A DNA stretch of 64,000 bases from Physcia stellaris. Lineage: Eukaryota; Ascomycota; Lecanoromycetes; Caliciales; Physciaceae. Below, one piece after another: positions 33,455 through 44,153 of this stretch. The position numbers and the translations under genes are program-made. The stretch is from positions 496,001 through 560,000 of the forward strand of contig JABSSW010000001.1 in the NCBI GenBank assembly GCA_018902385.1, read 5' to 3'. Under the pieces are notes generated by a model, which was not told where the DNA came from, made no database searches, and saw only the letters and a list, made by a program, of their open reading frames with translations. The stretch's first letter is position 1; every line of letters begins with the position of its first letter.

Positions 33455-35122
33455 ATGCGTTCCAACAACGTCGGCGCCTCGACCCTCGGGTTGCTGGCAG
33501 CTCTCCTGGCCCCTGCCCTAGCCCAACAGAGCTCTTACTTTGTCCTGTACTCAGCTGATCCTGTTGTGGTGGAGCGTCTCGACCCTCTTTGAGTCCTGGT
33601 GGGGTTTCCAGCCATACACATTCAGTCATTGGCGGTAATGGATTCGCTGCAACCATGGATTTCGCCCAAACCCAAAAGGCCACTTGCGGTACGCTCTCAG
33701 TCAAAGCCGACAAGAGCAACTATTGGATGCCAGCAGTGTACTACCAGTCGCCCCACAACGGAAGCTTCACTCGCGCCATAGAAAACAACAACATGAGGAT
33801 ATATTACAAATTCGGCACGGGGAGCAACGGCCCTGATCTGGAACAAAGCGAGTTCCCCTAAGGTTTTCGCATGATCACCGGTAACGCTCTGCTTCGTTCC
33901 GACGACGGTTCTATGGGCACCGGAGGCAATCAATTGAATTGGATGTGCCATGACGGTCACGACAACCCTAGAGCTACTGGTTTCCCCAAATTCACCAATT
34001 GCGATGATACGGGCTTGGCTGCCACCATTAGATTCCCTAGTTGCTGGAATGGCCAGGATTTTAACCCAGCCGCTCCTCAGGCGCATATGGCGTTCCCCAT
34101 CAACCAGGACGGTATGAAAGGATGTTTGGCTCCTTTCAACGTGAAGCGCTTTCCTGAGATCATGATTGAGTACTGGGTTGACGTCAAACAATTCACTGGG
34201 GATTACGGGATCAACGACAAACCATTCGTGCTCGCCCCAGGTGACAATACAGGTTACGCCTTCCATGCAGACTTCGTAAGTTGAATACCCGCTACTTGGC
34301 AGGCAGTCGCTTGATGCTAATCGTCATTAGATCAATGGCTGGGAACCCGGCGTGCTTGGTAAAGCCATGAAGACCTGCAGAGTTGGAAATACTGGACTGG
34401 CTCTGGATACGCCAGACTGTTTCGGAGCAAATTCTCTGTATACCAACCAACAGAAGGATGCATGCGCAAACAGCGTCCCTAACACTGTCCCTGAGGACAA
34501 TGGCTCAGGCACATGGCTCAAAGCTCTTCCAGGCTGCAACCCAATTCAATCTGGCCCTGCAAACGCGGTCCCCGTCAAAGACTGCACCAAGGTTAATACC
34601 GGCGGTGGCGGTAACTCTGGAAGCTCATCGGCTGTCCAGGCGACAACTGTTGCTACATCTGCTTCATCTAAGACGGTAGCTACTCAAACCTCAGCGACAA
34701 CTAGCCCGTCTGAGACATCGACGTCTGGCGGTTCTACATCAGGAGGGGCTGGGTCAGTCACTGCCGCCGATGGATCTATATGGACACCCGATGGTTGCTA
34801 CGTCGATACACTCAATCCTCGCAGCCTTGGATCGAATGGGTGGTGGGGAAATCCGATCACGAATATCGAGTGTGCCAAGGGCTGTAGCAAGAATGGATTC
34901 TCCATTTCTGGTGCTGAGAATGGTGGACAGTGCTTCTGCGGTAATTCACTTATAGGTAGCAAGAAGGTCGCTTCAAGCGACTGCAACTCCAAGTGCGCCG
35001 GTGATCCAAGCCAACTTTGCGGTGGACCAGCACGATTATCCGTGTATAGGAAGTCCGGCAGCAGCTCGAAGCAGGCCCGGGCTCACCGTCACCTCGTGCG
35101 TCACCGCCAAGCCGTCAGCTGA
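33455..35122 (+). pseudogene. Secreted DUF1996-WSC protein, reading frame broken twice
   Basis: The ATG at 33455 opens a signal peptide (GASTLGLLAALLAPALAQQ). A DUF1996 domain follows: VVERLDPL, SPGGVSSHTHSVIGGNGFA, MDFAQTQKATCGTLSVKAD, WMPAVYYQSPHNGSF, GFRMITGNA and HGDH-like WMCHDGHDN. An intron at 34276-34330 splits the end of the domain (HADF|INGWEPGV). Then come a Ser/Thr-rich linker and a WSC domain with eight cysteines (GCYVDTLNPRSLG...CFCGNSL...CGGPARLSVYRK). The lesions are a one-base shortfall at the T3 run 33588-33590 and an in-frame TAA at 33859-33861 where the family usually has FPKGFRM. The second sits between C4 and G2 runs and would vanish with one C fewer and one G more. Either a recent pseudogene or base-calling errors. 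WSC domains bind polysaccharide; a cell-wall role is inferred. Confidence 0.82.
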
Positions 35123-35716
35123 GCACTCCAATACCTTCTGGAGATGATCGTGCTGTCTCAAGTTCAGGATGCGCGACACTTGTCGTGATATCCTTGGTGG
35201 CTTTACTTCAGTACATTACTTACTTTCGGTCTTCTCTTCTCGGGTGTTCAGCAGTTGACACTGTCTGTCATCTACTTCGTTTGATACGGCTGGGATTTGA
35301 TGGCATGATGTGTTTGGCAGCTGGATGCTGTGCTTACACATATTAGATTGAATGAAATGCCAATGCAAAGATTACGATACATGTACTAAACATCACACGT
35401 GCAATGACTTGATCTAACAACATGTGCCAGTTCTTTACCTTGCCGGACGAGTAACTGGTACTGGACATGCTCGTTTTAGACGAGTTTTACCTTCGAGTAC
35501 TCGATATATACTTTACTAGTGAGCTACGGAATGACGGCCCGGGAGTGTAAAAAGCCCGCCAGGCCGGTTCCAGGGTCGCTTCTACCAAGATCTGCCCCAC
35601 CATGGAATCTGACGTTGTGTGGTCGCTTTTTCCATTGTACCACTATCTCCATTCCTTCTCACTTCTTCCAATAAGCACTCTCTGCGATAGAAGAAGATAC
35701 TCCTCAAGTTTCAAAC
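35123..35716. other. Intergenic, promoter of transketolase
   Basis: 594 bp with no ORF of interest. The pyrimidine-rich stretch just before 35716 (CTCCATTCCTTCTCACTTCTT) is typical of a highly expressed fungal gene. Confidence 0.6.
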
Positions 35717-38195
35717 ATGGGTTACGGAAAGGATGATGATCTCGCCATCAACACCATTAGACTTCTGGCGGTAAGGGACCCCACCATGAGAACTCCGAGC
35801 GGCTCTGGCTTTCACACGGAATGCTACTGAACAAGACAGCATGCTGAAGGGATAATCGCTAACATGAGCATAAATGAAAGGTCGATGCAACGTTCAAGGC
35901 CAACTCGGGCCACCCTGGCGCCCCAATGGGAATGGCCCCTGTTGCTCATGTCTTGTTCAACAAATTTATGAGCTTCAATCCCTCAAATCCGGATTGGGTC
36001 AATCGAGATCGATTTGTGCTATCGTGAGTCGACCTGAAGATACACCCAAACGCCACAAGCTCTAGCTCAATTGAGCTCGGGGTGGCTCCTCGTCAGCTCA
36101 AGGCCTGTCACTAGCAGGTCCTTTATTGACGCGGTTTTGCTATCTGAGTGCTAACAGCCTTGGCTTGGTAGTAATGGCCATGGATGTATGCTGCAATATG
36201 CGTTGCTACATCTGTTCGGATACAAAGTTACACTCGACGATTTGAAGGCTTTCAGAGTAAGCAGGAATTTTGGGCCATTGTGGATTATATATAGGTTAAC
36301 AATATGAGAAATAGACCGTCGACAGTATTACCCCGGGCCATCCAGAAGCTCAAGATACCCCAGGTATCGAAGTAACTACTGGTCCTCTCGGTCAGGGTTT
36401 TGCGAATGCCGTTGGCCTTGCTGTTGCCCAAGCCCAGACGGCTGCAACTTTCAACAAGCCAGATTTTGACCTAATCAACAATCACACCTACTGCTTCTTC
36501 GGGGATGGATGTGCTATGGAGGGTATTGCAAGTGAAGCTGCTAGCACAGCAGGTCATCTGCAATTAGGGAATCTCATCATGGTCTACGATGATAACCACA
36601 TCTCCATTGGTAAATATTGCGATCACCATATAGTCGCTAGGTCTAATGGGACTTGCAGATGGCGATACGAAATGCGCCTTTACCGAGGACGTGATGAAGC
36701 GCTTTGAGGCTTATGGATGGCATACTCAGTGGGTCAAGGAGGGAGACACGGATCTAGAAGGCATAGAAAAGGCCATCGCTGCGGCGAAGGAAGTTAAGGA
36801 CAAGCCCTCCGTCATCAAGCTTACGACAACCATTGGGTTTGGTTCTTTGCTTCAGGGTACTGGAGGGGTTCACGGAAATGCCCTAAAAGCAGATGACTGC
36901 AAGCAAGTCAAAGAAAAGTTCGGTTTCAATCCCGAAGAATCTTTCGTCGTTCCTCAAAAGGTTTACGATATGTACCATGCCCATGGCGATGAGGGGGCTG
37001 CTAAAGAGAAAGAATGGAGTAAGATGTTCGAGGAATACAGCAAAAAATACAGCTCGGAAGCCGCAGACCTGAAGCGTCGACTAAGTGGTGCCCTTCCTGA
37101 AGGCTGGCAGAAACATCTACCCACATACAAGCCTACGGATGGCGCTCAAGCATCTCGAAAGCTCTCCGAAGCAGTCCTCGAAGCTATCCACGAGGCCGTG
37201 CCAGATCTTGTCGGAGGCTCTGCGGATTTGACAGGGTCCAACAACACTCGATGGAAGAAAGCCGTCGACTTCCAGCCACCAAATCTTGGTATCGGCGACT
37301 ATGGAGGACGCTACATCCGCTATGGTGTGCGGGAGCACGCTATGGCTGGTATGATGAACGGCATGGCTGCCTACGGAACCATTATTCCATTCGGCGGTAC
37401 TTTCCTCAACTTCGTTTCCTACGCAGCTGGCTCCGTCCGTCTTTCCGCACTTTCTCACTGCCGTGTTATCTACGTTGCGACTCACGACTCCATCGGTCTC
37501 GGAGAGGATGGCCCTACACATCAGCCTATCGAGACTCTGGCCCACTTCCGCGCCTTACCAAACATGATGGTCTGGCGACCAGCAGACGGTAACGAGTGCA
37601 GTGCTGCGTACTACGTTGCTTTGACCTCAAAGTCAACGCCTAGCATCCTCGCACTAACTCGTCAGAATCTACCTCAACTCGAGAACTCGACTATCGAGAA
37701 CGCGATCAAGGGAGGCTACGTTTCGGTTGAAGCAGAGAATGCAGATATTACATTGGTCAGCACTGGCTCGGAAGTCTGCATCTGTATTGAAGCGGTGAAA
37801 TACCTCAAAGACAATCACAAGATTACTGCTCGTGTCGTCTCCCTGCCCTGTTTCGAGGTCTTCGATACGCAAAGCAAGGATTACCGCCTCAAGGTTCTTC
37901 CCGACGGAATCCCATCCTTGAGCGTGGAAGTAATGTCGACGCTCGGCTGGGAGCGGTATTCGCATGAACAATTCGGTCTAAATCGCTTTGGCGCCAGTGG
38001 TGCCTATAAAGATGTTTACAAGGTAGATTTTCCCGTTCTGATTCTGCTTGTTTACGAATAATTTTCTAACAGAGTCCCTAGAAATTTGAATTTACAGCTG
38101 AGGGCATCAGCAAGCGTGCAGTGGCCACCATTGACTTCTACAAAGGCGTAAAGCCTCGCTCGCCTATCAACCGCGCCTTCCAGCAACTCATCTAG
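35717..38195 (+). CDS. Transketolase
   Basis: Six exons: 35717-35770, 35881-36023, 36172-36256, 36315-36609, 36659-38022 and 38082-38195. This gives 684 aa, normal for the family; all introns are GT-AG and in frame. Motifs in order: [19 protein letters not shown], the substrate His pair in [12 protein letters not shown] and [17 protein letters not shown], the thiamine-diphosphate motif [10 protein letters not shown] ending in DDNHISIDG, then [25 protein letters not shown], the catalytic Glu in [31 protein letters not shown] and the C-terminal anion-binding domain. It transfers two-carbon ketol units between sugar phosphates in the cytosolic pentose phosphate pathway. The first exon is only 54 bp. 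The residues after TGSNN match typical fungal enzymes, so the enzyme looks active. Confidence 0.97.
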
Positions 38196-39322
38196 ACTGA
38201 CTTGTTTCTATGAACAGGTAAGGGAGGTCTCTGGTACATGGACTCCAAGCGTAACGAATTCTTATGGTAGAAATGCGTGTTCTTAGGCCAAGCGAAATAG
38301 AATAGGTACAAAGTAAATGATCACTTCCCATTCAAAAGCTATTTTCAGGTTCTGCCTTTTAACAGTACTAAACCGGTAAATAGATTGTTTCTCGGTCACC
38401 ACATCCTTTCAAATCTCGCTTGCAAATGGGGATTTGACTGGTCGATCCCGACAGTGTACATCAGTCCTTCTCGCGCGGTAGGTCTTTAACATAGGACATA
38501 CCTTGACCGTGAATCGGACCGTGACTCAAGAAGATAGTATTGCTACAAAGCGGAATATAAACTCAAGTACACGTTGCACGCTCCGGATTTGCACCAGGGC
38601 GGTATCAACAGCACTCAGAGCTAAACCTCAATCAGGCTTAGCTCTATACAAGGCACCTGAAGGCACCTATATAAATTTTGTCTCGAGCCCAAATGTTTTC
38701 CAGCCAACGCTTACCCCTACATAGTGTGCAAAGGGCTGCGAGCAGAGGGCGATGTCCATATTACCGGTTTATCTGCTCTCATCCTCTCTATGGTTCTATT
38801 GTTTCCTGTAGTTGTTGCACTTCTTCACATTGTCCATAGACGTGCGTCTACTTTTATGTACTTGAAGCACCTAATCGATCCATTTTTCCGCTTATTAGAG
38901 TTCCATCTGTAATTTCCTCAGATTTGCTTGACACTCTTTTTGGATTGCGTGTATACCTCCAGCATAACAATAAACTGTATTTGACAGCACCAAAATTGTC
39001 CAGCGTCTCTTCGGCTGCCAAGGGTGAAAACATGGGCAAGGCTTCCCATTCTCATTCCCGAATAATTCGTTACTTCTTACATGATGATACCCTTGCACCG
39101 ATATCCTGCAGTGCATAAGCTCCTAGAATTCGGACGTCACAGGTAGCTTCTTGCGCACCCTAAGAAAGATTGCGATCAGCTAAGTCGCGGTTGGTATTCA
39201 GCCAGATCAGGCAGCAGTCTATGGCCGCTATATCTAGGAATCGCGTGCACTGCTGTCCGCTGAGGATCGTATCACTAAGACCAGCAAATAAACCTCACAA
39301 CAGTCGGAGCGTGTCAGGATCA
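38196..39322. other. Intergenic region
   Basis: This holds the transketolase 3' end and the upstream region of the monooxygenase gene. Short ORFs at 38503-38912 and on the minus strand have no recognisable content. Confidence 0.45.
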
Positions 39323-41013
39323 ATGGCGCCGCCGTCCACACAAATGAGTTCTGATTGTTTTCCAGTATCCACGATCGAGGATAGCTATCCAAGCAGCGAA
39401 CCAAGCCTGCCAGCCGTTACCATGGATCAAAGGGAAGAAAGAAAGAACGTCCTCATCATCGGTGGCGCAATTGCCGGAACTGTCTTCGCTCTCCAACTGC
39501 TGGCACACCCAACTTTGCGTGCGAAATATCGTCCGATAATTTTCGACAGCGCGCCCACCCTCCCAGGCCTCGAAAGCTTCAAAGACACCCTTGGATCCGA
39601 GACAAGCGGCCAGTCTGGCGCAGCGGTAGCATTAACACGTCAAGCCATGTATCCTCTTCGCCAATTGAACCTTGGTCCCGAGCTGGAAAATATCTGTCAG
39701 AACACCGAGCAACTATCTTTATTCAGGCAGCCATTCTGGGGGCCTCAAGACGGCTCGCAGAAAGGCGTTGGGATAGTCAATGCCTCTGCCGACCCGGACA
39801 TCGGTGTCATGGGCGGCATGTGGGCTATCGAACGCGGTCCTCTGCAGGCGCTACTCATCCAAAAGTTCCTCGAGCGAGGCGGTGAAATCCACATCAACAA
39901 ACGACTCAACAAGATAATCGAACACGACTACACCGCCACGCCGGCCTCTTCCCCATCCGCGGGTCCAATCGAGGCAGTCTTCGAAGACAAAACGACCTAC
40001 AACGGCACGCTCCTCATCGGTGCCGACGGCGCCTGGTCCACCGTCCGCAAACACCTCTTCACCACCATCCACCCCCGATCCGGCAAGCCCACCGTCGACC
40101 CAGGCTGGAAACCCAACTTCCAAAACCTCCAGATCATCCACGGCATCTCCCACGCCCCAACGACCGACACCAGCGCCGCAATCTACAGCTACGGCCTCCG
40201 CGGCGCCGGCTGCGCAACCTGGACTCTGAGAGGCCCCAGCGGCAATACTGGACCATCTACGAATCCGCCCCGACTCCTCCCCCTACGGAACGCGCGCGTA
40301 GCACCGAAGACGACGCAGCGCTGAGCGAGAAGTGGGGCATGCAGGTCTACTCCGGCGGCTACTCCACCGCATCCACGCAGGCGATCGCCGAGCGCTACAA
40401 GCACGTCTGGCACCCCTCGGCGGGCACATTCGGGGCTCTGTTCTCTCACAGCGAGAAATTCATCCGCGTGGGGCTGTGGCAGGGACTGTTCACGCGGGTG
40501 AGCAACGTGCGCTGGGCGGCGGCGGAGACTCTGCCCAGGGAATGCGGTAAGGATCGCGGGGGGACGGGGAGGGGCAATGTCGTGCTTGTGGGCGATGCGG
40601 GGAGGGTGCTGATGCCGACGGCTGGACAGGGCGCTGCGTTTGCGATTGAGGATGCCACCGTGTTGGCGGACTGTGTCCTTAATTATCCGCCTTCTTCGGC
40701 GGGCGCGGTGGTGGATTTCGGGGATGCGCTGAAGGAGTATACGAGAAGACGGTTGCCGCGGTATAGACGCATTGAGGCTATTGCTACTTTTGCTGCGCGG
40801 ATGAGCGTCGGCGGCTCGTGGGTGCAGAGGGTTATGAGGGATTATGTTAGTGCGCTTTTTGGAGTGGGGATGGGGGTTATGGGAAGTTGGGGGAGGAGGG
40901 GCCGGAGGGGAAGGGGAAGGGGAAGAGGAAGGGGTGGTGGTGGGAGGATTGGACGAGTGATCGGTGGTTGGTTGGAGAGAGGTTTGAGGTTAGAGAGGAG
41001 GGTGGGAGAGTGA
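39323..41013 (+). CDS. FAD-dependent monooxygenase, with one frame change
   Basis: The start is taken at ATG 39323; ATG 39422 (MDQREERKNVLIIGG) is an alternative closer to the family N-terminus, and the frame is open upstream to 39170. FAD motifs: the Rossmann glycines in VLIIGGAIAGTVFALQLL, the DG motif in LIGADGAWSTVRKHL, and the GD motif in VLVGDAGRVLMPTAGQGAAFAIEDATVLADCV. These mark a PHBH-type aromatic or secondary-metabolite hydroxylase. The frame shifts at the C4 run 40234-40237: five C would join WTLRGP to QRQYWTIYESAPTPP without loss. No GT donor exists nearby, so it is not an intron. The last 40 residues are an Arg/Gly tract from purine-rich DNA, and may be off the true end. The substrate is unknown, and no partner biosynthetic genes are adjacent. 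Confidence 0.8.
40890..40955 (+). repeat. Purine-rich simple sequence, (GGGGAA)n-like
   Basis: About 65 bp made almost only of G and A (GGGGAAGGGGAAGGGGAAGA) inside the 3' end of the monooxygenase reading frame. It encodes an RGRGRGRGRGG stretch that family members are not expected to have. Confidence 0.75.
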
Positions 41014-41097
41014 TGAGGTCTCAGAGGTGAACTTTCCTTGAGCTTTGGACCTCACGGTGGTAGTAGCTGGCTCTGCAAGTAAGTGTATCTATATGTA

Positions 41098-41520
41098 TAC
41101 AAGTAGGCCCGGAAGTTTTTTTAAAAAAAACTTTGTCGAGAACTTGTAGGGTTAGGGCCAGATCTGATAAGATTGCAGAATCCGGAGCGGGCACAATTTT
41201 GGCAGCGGCGTAGTTTTCGAAGCCCCAGAACTATTGCGATAATGAATCGATTTCTGTTATTTTTGCGACGTTGGAATGCGCTCATTCTGCTTTACAATTC
41301 TGGCTAGATAAGTGAGAATCATACGTGGTTGTTGATTGGAGTGCAAGATGCGAAACAACTGTACGGCGCAATAAGTTCGGTGGTTGAGCGCCAAGGACAC
41401 CCTGAGCTAGCCAGATCAGGAAAGAGTGCCGCAAACCTGCAGTAACTTGGAGGATCTCAATGCCAGGCATGGAGTCTGAACTGCAGAAATTGCAGTCATT
41501 TGACCACATCTTCGAAGCAT
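41098..41520 (+). repeat. Dispersed repeat copy B
   Basis: It starts with the 36 bp (41098-41133) identical to the reverse complement of 21418-21453. The following body shares blocks with 42660-42795: TTGCGATAATGAA, GTTATTTTTG and TGGAATGCGCT, then a block encoding a decayed LLIGVQDAKQLY-like peptide near 41325-41365. It contains a telomere-like TAGGGTTAGGG at 41147-41157. The copies are too diverged to set the other end precisely. Confidence 0.6.
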
Positions 41521-41556
41521 ATCATGGTTCTCGATTGGGTATAGCGCAATAGGGTA

Positions 41557-42492
41557 TCAGGATGTATTTGCCCTAATATCGGCCATTCTGGATTCTATGT
41601 ACATATGCTGGCTTTTGGAGACTGCAATATGATTCTCCTTCTCGATGGCCTCCAACAACGTCTGCAGGCAGGGATTATCTGTGTTTCTCCTGCGAAGGAC
41701 AGCAATGTTGGTCAGATCTGGGCGTATTTCCTGTAGAAGTGCCGAAATGGCTGGAGACGTCCCCGATTTCTTCAACAATTTCACCTCATGATCGAATGAT
41801 TTCCTGAGAAAGCTAGCCATGGTCCACCCATTGCGTTTCTTGAAACGTCCTAAAAACACCCAATTGGCCGTGTTATCCTCCTCCTCTGCTTCAGATTCAA
41901 GTATCGGTCGAAAGCCTTCAATGTAAGATCGAATACCTGCTTCAGCGCCCTCATCGTTGCCGTCGTGGAATGCTTGAAAGTATGACGGTTCCGAATGCCG
42001 AAGAGAGTCTCCTTTCAAAACCTCCAACAGATGTTTTCGAATGTCTTGATATCGTGCCCATTTGATACGGCCGAAAGCTTCGAGATGACTGTCAATCGTG
42101 GCTTTCAACCACTCCCGATCTTGTTCAATAACTTCATGCTGAAGAGCTTTGCAAAACGCTAACTGTTGACCTCGCAATGGCCCCTTCAATGAGGAGATGT
42201 CTTCCGTAGGACGTTGAGTGGAGAATGGTACACCGTAATTCCTGCCAGCGTTGTTCATATCGTGCGTGTATTGAATGGAATTATGCTCCTTGGCAGGCTG
42301 ATTGCGGACAGTAAGAATAGGCTTTCGTGAAGGTGATTTGAATCGTCGAAAGCAGGAGGAGGAGGAGGAGGAGGAGGAGGAAGTAATTCGTTGTCGATGC
42401 TTCTCGCGCATTTCTCGTTTTTTCGCGTGTCTGGTGGCTTGTCCCCGCGAGCGAGCACTGCTGCATAGGCCGAAATCGAGGAGACCTTCCAT
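41557..42492 (-). CDS. Hypothetical protein (311 aa), orphan between repeat copies
   Basis: Intronless minus ORF with an ATG start. The N-terminus is basic and carries a nine-Ser run encoded by a GAG/AGG microsatellite (about 42355-42381). The remaining about 230 residues look globular and alpha-helical (LRGQQLAFCKALQHEVIEQ, DREWLKATIDSHLEAFGRI, SYIEGFRPILESEAEEEDN, GRFKKRNGWTMASFLRKSF). No domain is recognised. An ATG at 42258 (MNNAGRNYGVPF) would drop the basic, repeat-derived leader. Repeat copies flank it on both sides, so it could be a lineage-specific gene or the coding part of an element. Expression is unknown. Confidence 0.55.
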   Translation of the reverse strand: MEGLLDFGLCSSARSRGQATRHAKKREMREKHRQRITSSSSSSSSSCFRRFKSPSRKPILTVRNQPAKEHNSIQYTHDMNNAGRNYGVPFSTQRPTEDISSLKGPLRGQQLAFCKALQHEVIEQDREWLKATIDSHLEAFGRIKWARYQDIRKHLLEVLKGDSLRHSEPSYFQAFHDGNDEGAEAGIRSYIEGFRPILESEAEEEDNTANWVFLGRFKKRNGWTMASFLRKSFDHEVKLLKKSGTSPAISALLQEIRPDLTNIAVLRRRNTDNPCLQTLLEAIEKENHIAVSKSQHMYIESRMADIRANTS

Positions 42493-42539
42493 GACGGACG
42501 TGCAGATGTTTGAGAGGCTTGATTTGATACAATTTCGTG

Positions 42540-42592
42540 CAGGTAGGTCGGTAAGTAGATCGGTAGGTAGGTGAGTAGGTAGGTAAACAAAT
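42540..42592 (+). repeat. (GTAG)n-like microsatellite
   Basis: An imperfect tetranucleotide run (GGTAGGTCGGTAAGTAGATC and onward) of about 50 bp, immediately upstream of the orphan gene. Confidence 0.7.
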
Positions 42593-42654
42593 GAGACTGC
42601 AGAAGTTGGTCATTTCGCGGGCCCTTCAGCCGAGCAAATAACTTACATTGATCA

Positions 42655-43050
42655 TAACTTTTGCGATAATGAACCAATTTTCGTTATTTTTGATGCATTG
42701 GAATGCGCTTAATCTGCTCTATAATTTGGCTTCAGCAAATCAAATCTGGATGTGGTTGATGCTTGGTGTGCAAAATGCAAAGCAACTGTATGAGCTCGAG
42801 TTGTTCTGATGTTCGTGCTAGTCTCAAAGTGCAATGGTATACTTCCTGATTGGGAACCTGAATTAAGTATTGGTGGAAACATCGGATTTAACAAAAAGAC
42901 CCTGATCTGCGAAGCAGGCTCGGCGAGCTCGAAACCCATTTTACTTCCAAACCTCATAACAGCCTCAGTATTGCTCGGATTAATGCGATTGTTGATGCGT
43001 TGAAATGCGCTTAATTAGCTCTACAATTTGGTAGTTTCATGGGTCTGTGT
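42655..43050 (+). repeat. Dispersed repeat copies C and D (decayed)
   Basis: Copy C (about 42655-42800) matches copy B: TTGCGATAATGAACC, GTTATTTTTGATGC, TGGAATGCGCTTAATCTGCT, then a reading YNLASANQIWMWLMLGVQ followed by NAKQLYELELF. Copy D (about 42965-43045) repeats only the core, GATTGTTGATGCGTTGAAAT and GCGCTTAATTAGCTCTACAA. No 36-bp terminus is found at these copies, so they are truncated or eroded. Confidence 0.6.
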
Positions 43051-43648
43051 GCACCCGGGGTGGCTGTGGGTGAAAGTGCAGTGAAACTTGATGTTCCTGC
43101 CTCGGGAGGATTGACTTCCTGATTCGGCAAAAAAGCCAAATAAGGGTAATCAAATACTTTTTTTTATAGGTTGTGTACTATATGGGACTGTGACAAATAG
43201 GCCGTTCCCATAATTTTAAAGGTTGAAGAGCTCGCTGATAATTACATCGTCCCAAGGGTTCGTATCTATATATCTGTAAATTTACACCTCCAAACGGAAT
43301 CAACAAGCCCCAGCTTCTATCAATCGTGAAAAAGAGAAATACTCCCGCCTTAAAGGGACCAATCGGTGAATCACATACTTCGATCCTTTTCCACGGTCCA
43401 GTCTCCGAAAATCAACTTCTACGCTATATTTTCAATGCTCAGAAACCCGTCTCCCATTTACTGCAATACGAAGAGCACTCGCGCTTGCAGCCCCCTTGAT
43501 CAGAACCGAAAGAAGACCAAGAAGAAAATAACTGTCTTCCCATCTTTGGAGCAGGAATCCCGTTACAGGACCACGAGACGGTAGATACGCAAGTTCAAGC
43601 TCAACCATGATATATGGGCTTACACTAAACTTCAAGAAATGCTGCAAG

Positions 43649-43674
43649 TTTTTTTTTTTTTTTTTTTTTTTTTT
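43649..43674 (+). repeat. Poly-T run of 26
   Basis: Twenty-six consecutive T. It could be the poly-A tail of an old minus-strand retroposed transcript, but no target duplication is visible, so a plain mononucleotide tract is the safer reading. Confidence 0.9.
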
Positions 43675-43816
43675 GGTATCGAAAAGAGAGGGGGAGTAAT
43701 GAAAGCGTCAATCGAAGAGGCGGGTTGCTTCTTGCCTTTTGGTGAGGGAGTTGAATACGGGTGATCATGTGGAATGAGGTGTGATCCACTTAGATGAGTT
43801 GCTATGTTTTTGATGA

Positions 43817-43861
43817 TATAGAAGAAGAAGAAGGGAAGAAGAAGAAAAAAGAAGAAGAAAG
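43817..43861 (+). repeat. (GAA)n-rich microsatellite
   Basis: GAA/AAG-rich run of about 45 bp (GATATAGAAGAAGAAGAAGG, then GAAGAAGAAAAAAGAAGAAG). Confidence 0.8.
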
Positions 43862-44153
43862 CCACACCACTCGAAGCACCTATCGTAGAGGACTGCTACT
43901 GCAGTATCTAAGAGTTAGTCACTAAAAGTTTCTCAGAGTAATGTGAGTACAGGTAGTGAAGGAAACCTTGAGCCGGCGTCAATCAAGAGAAGAAAAGAGT
44001 GTAGTTATGCAGACATCTACAGTCATGTTAGTAATATCGTCATTCGTCCGTTGCAAGGCTATGCCCGTCCCTGTTCCACGCCTCGCTATGCTACACAGCA
44101 CAAGCAAATAACCTATACAAGAATGCTAAATCCGTACGCTCCCCAAAGATATA

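Larger units (their letters stand above)
43051..44153. other. Intergenic region with simple sequences
   Basis: No supported gene. A 72-codon plus ORF at 43366-43584 is basic at its end and unrecognised. The region holds a poly-T run and a GAA-rich stretch, and the 3' end of the patatin-like gene abuts it. Confidence 0.45.

Noticed and set aside
43649-43674. Poly-T run as a retroposon tail
   Set aside because: No target-site duplication and no gene-derived sequence next to it; called a plain mononucleotide tract.
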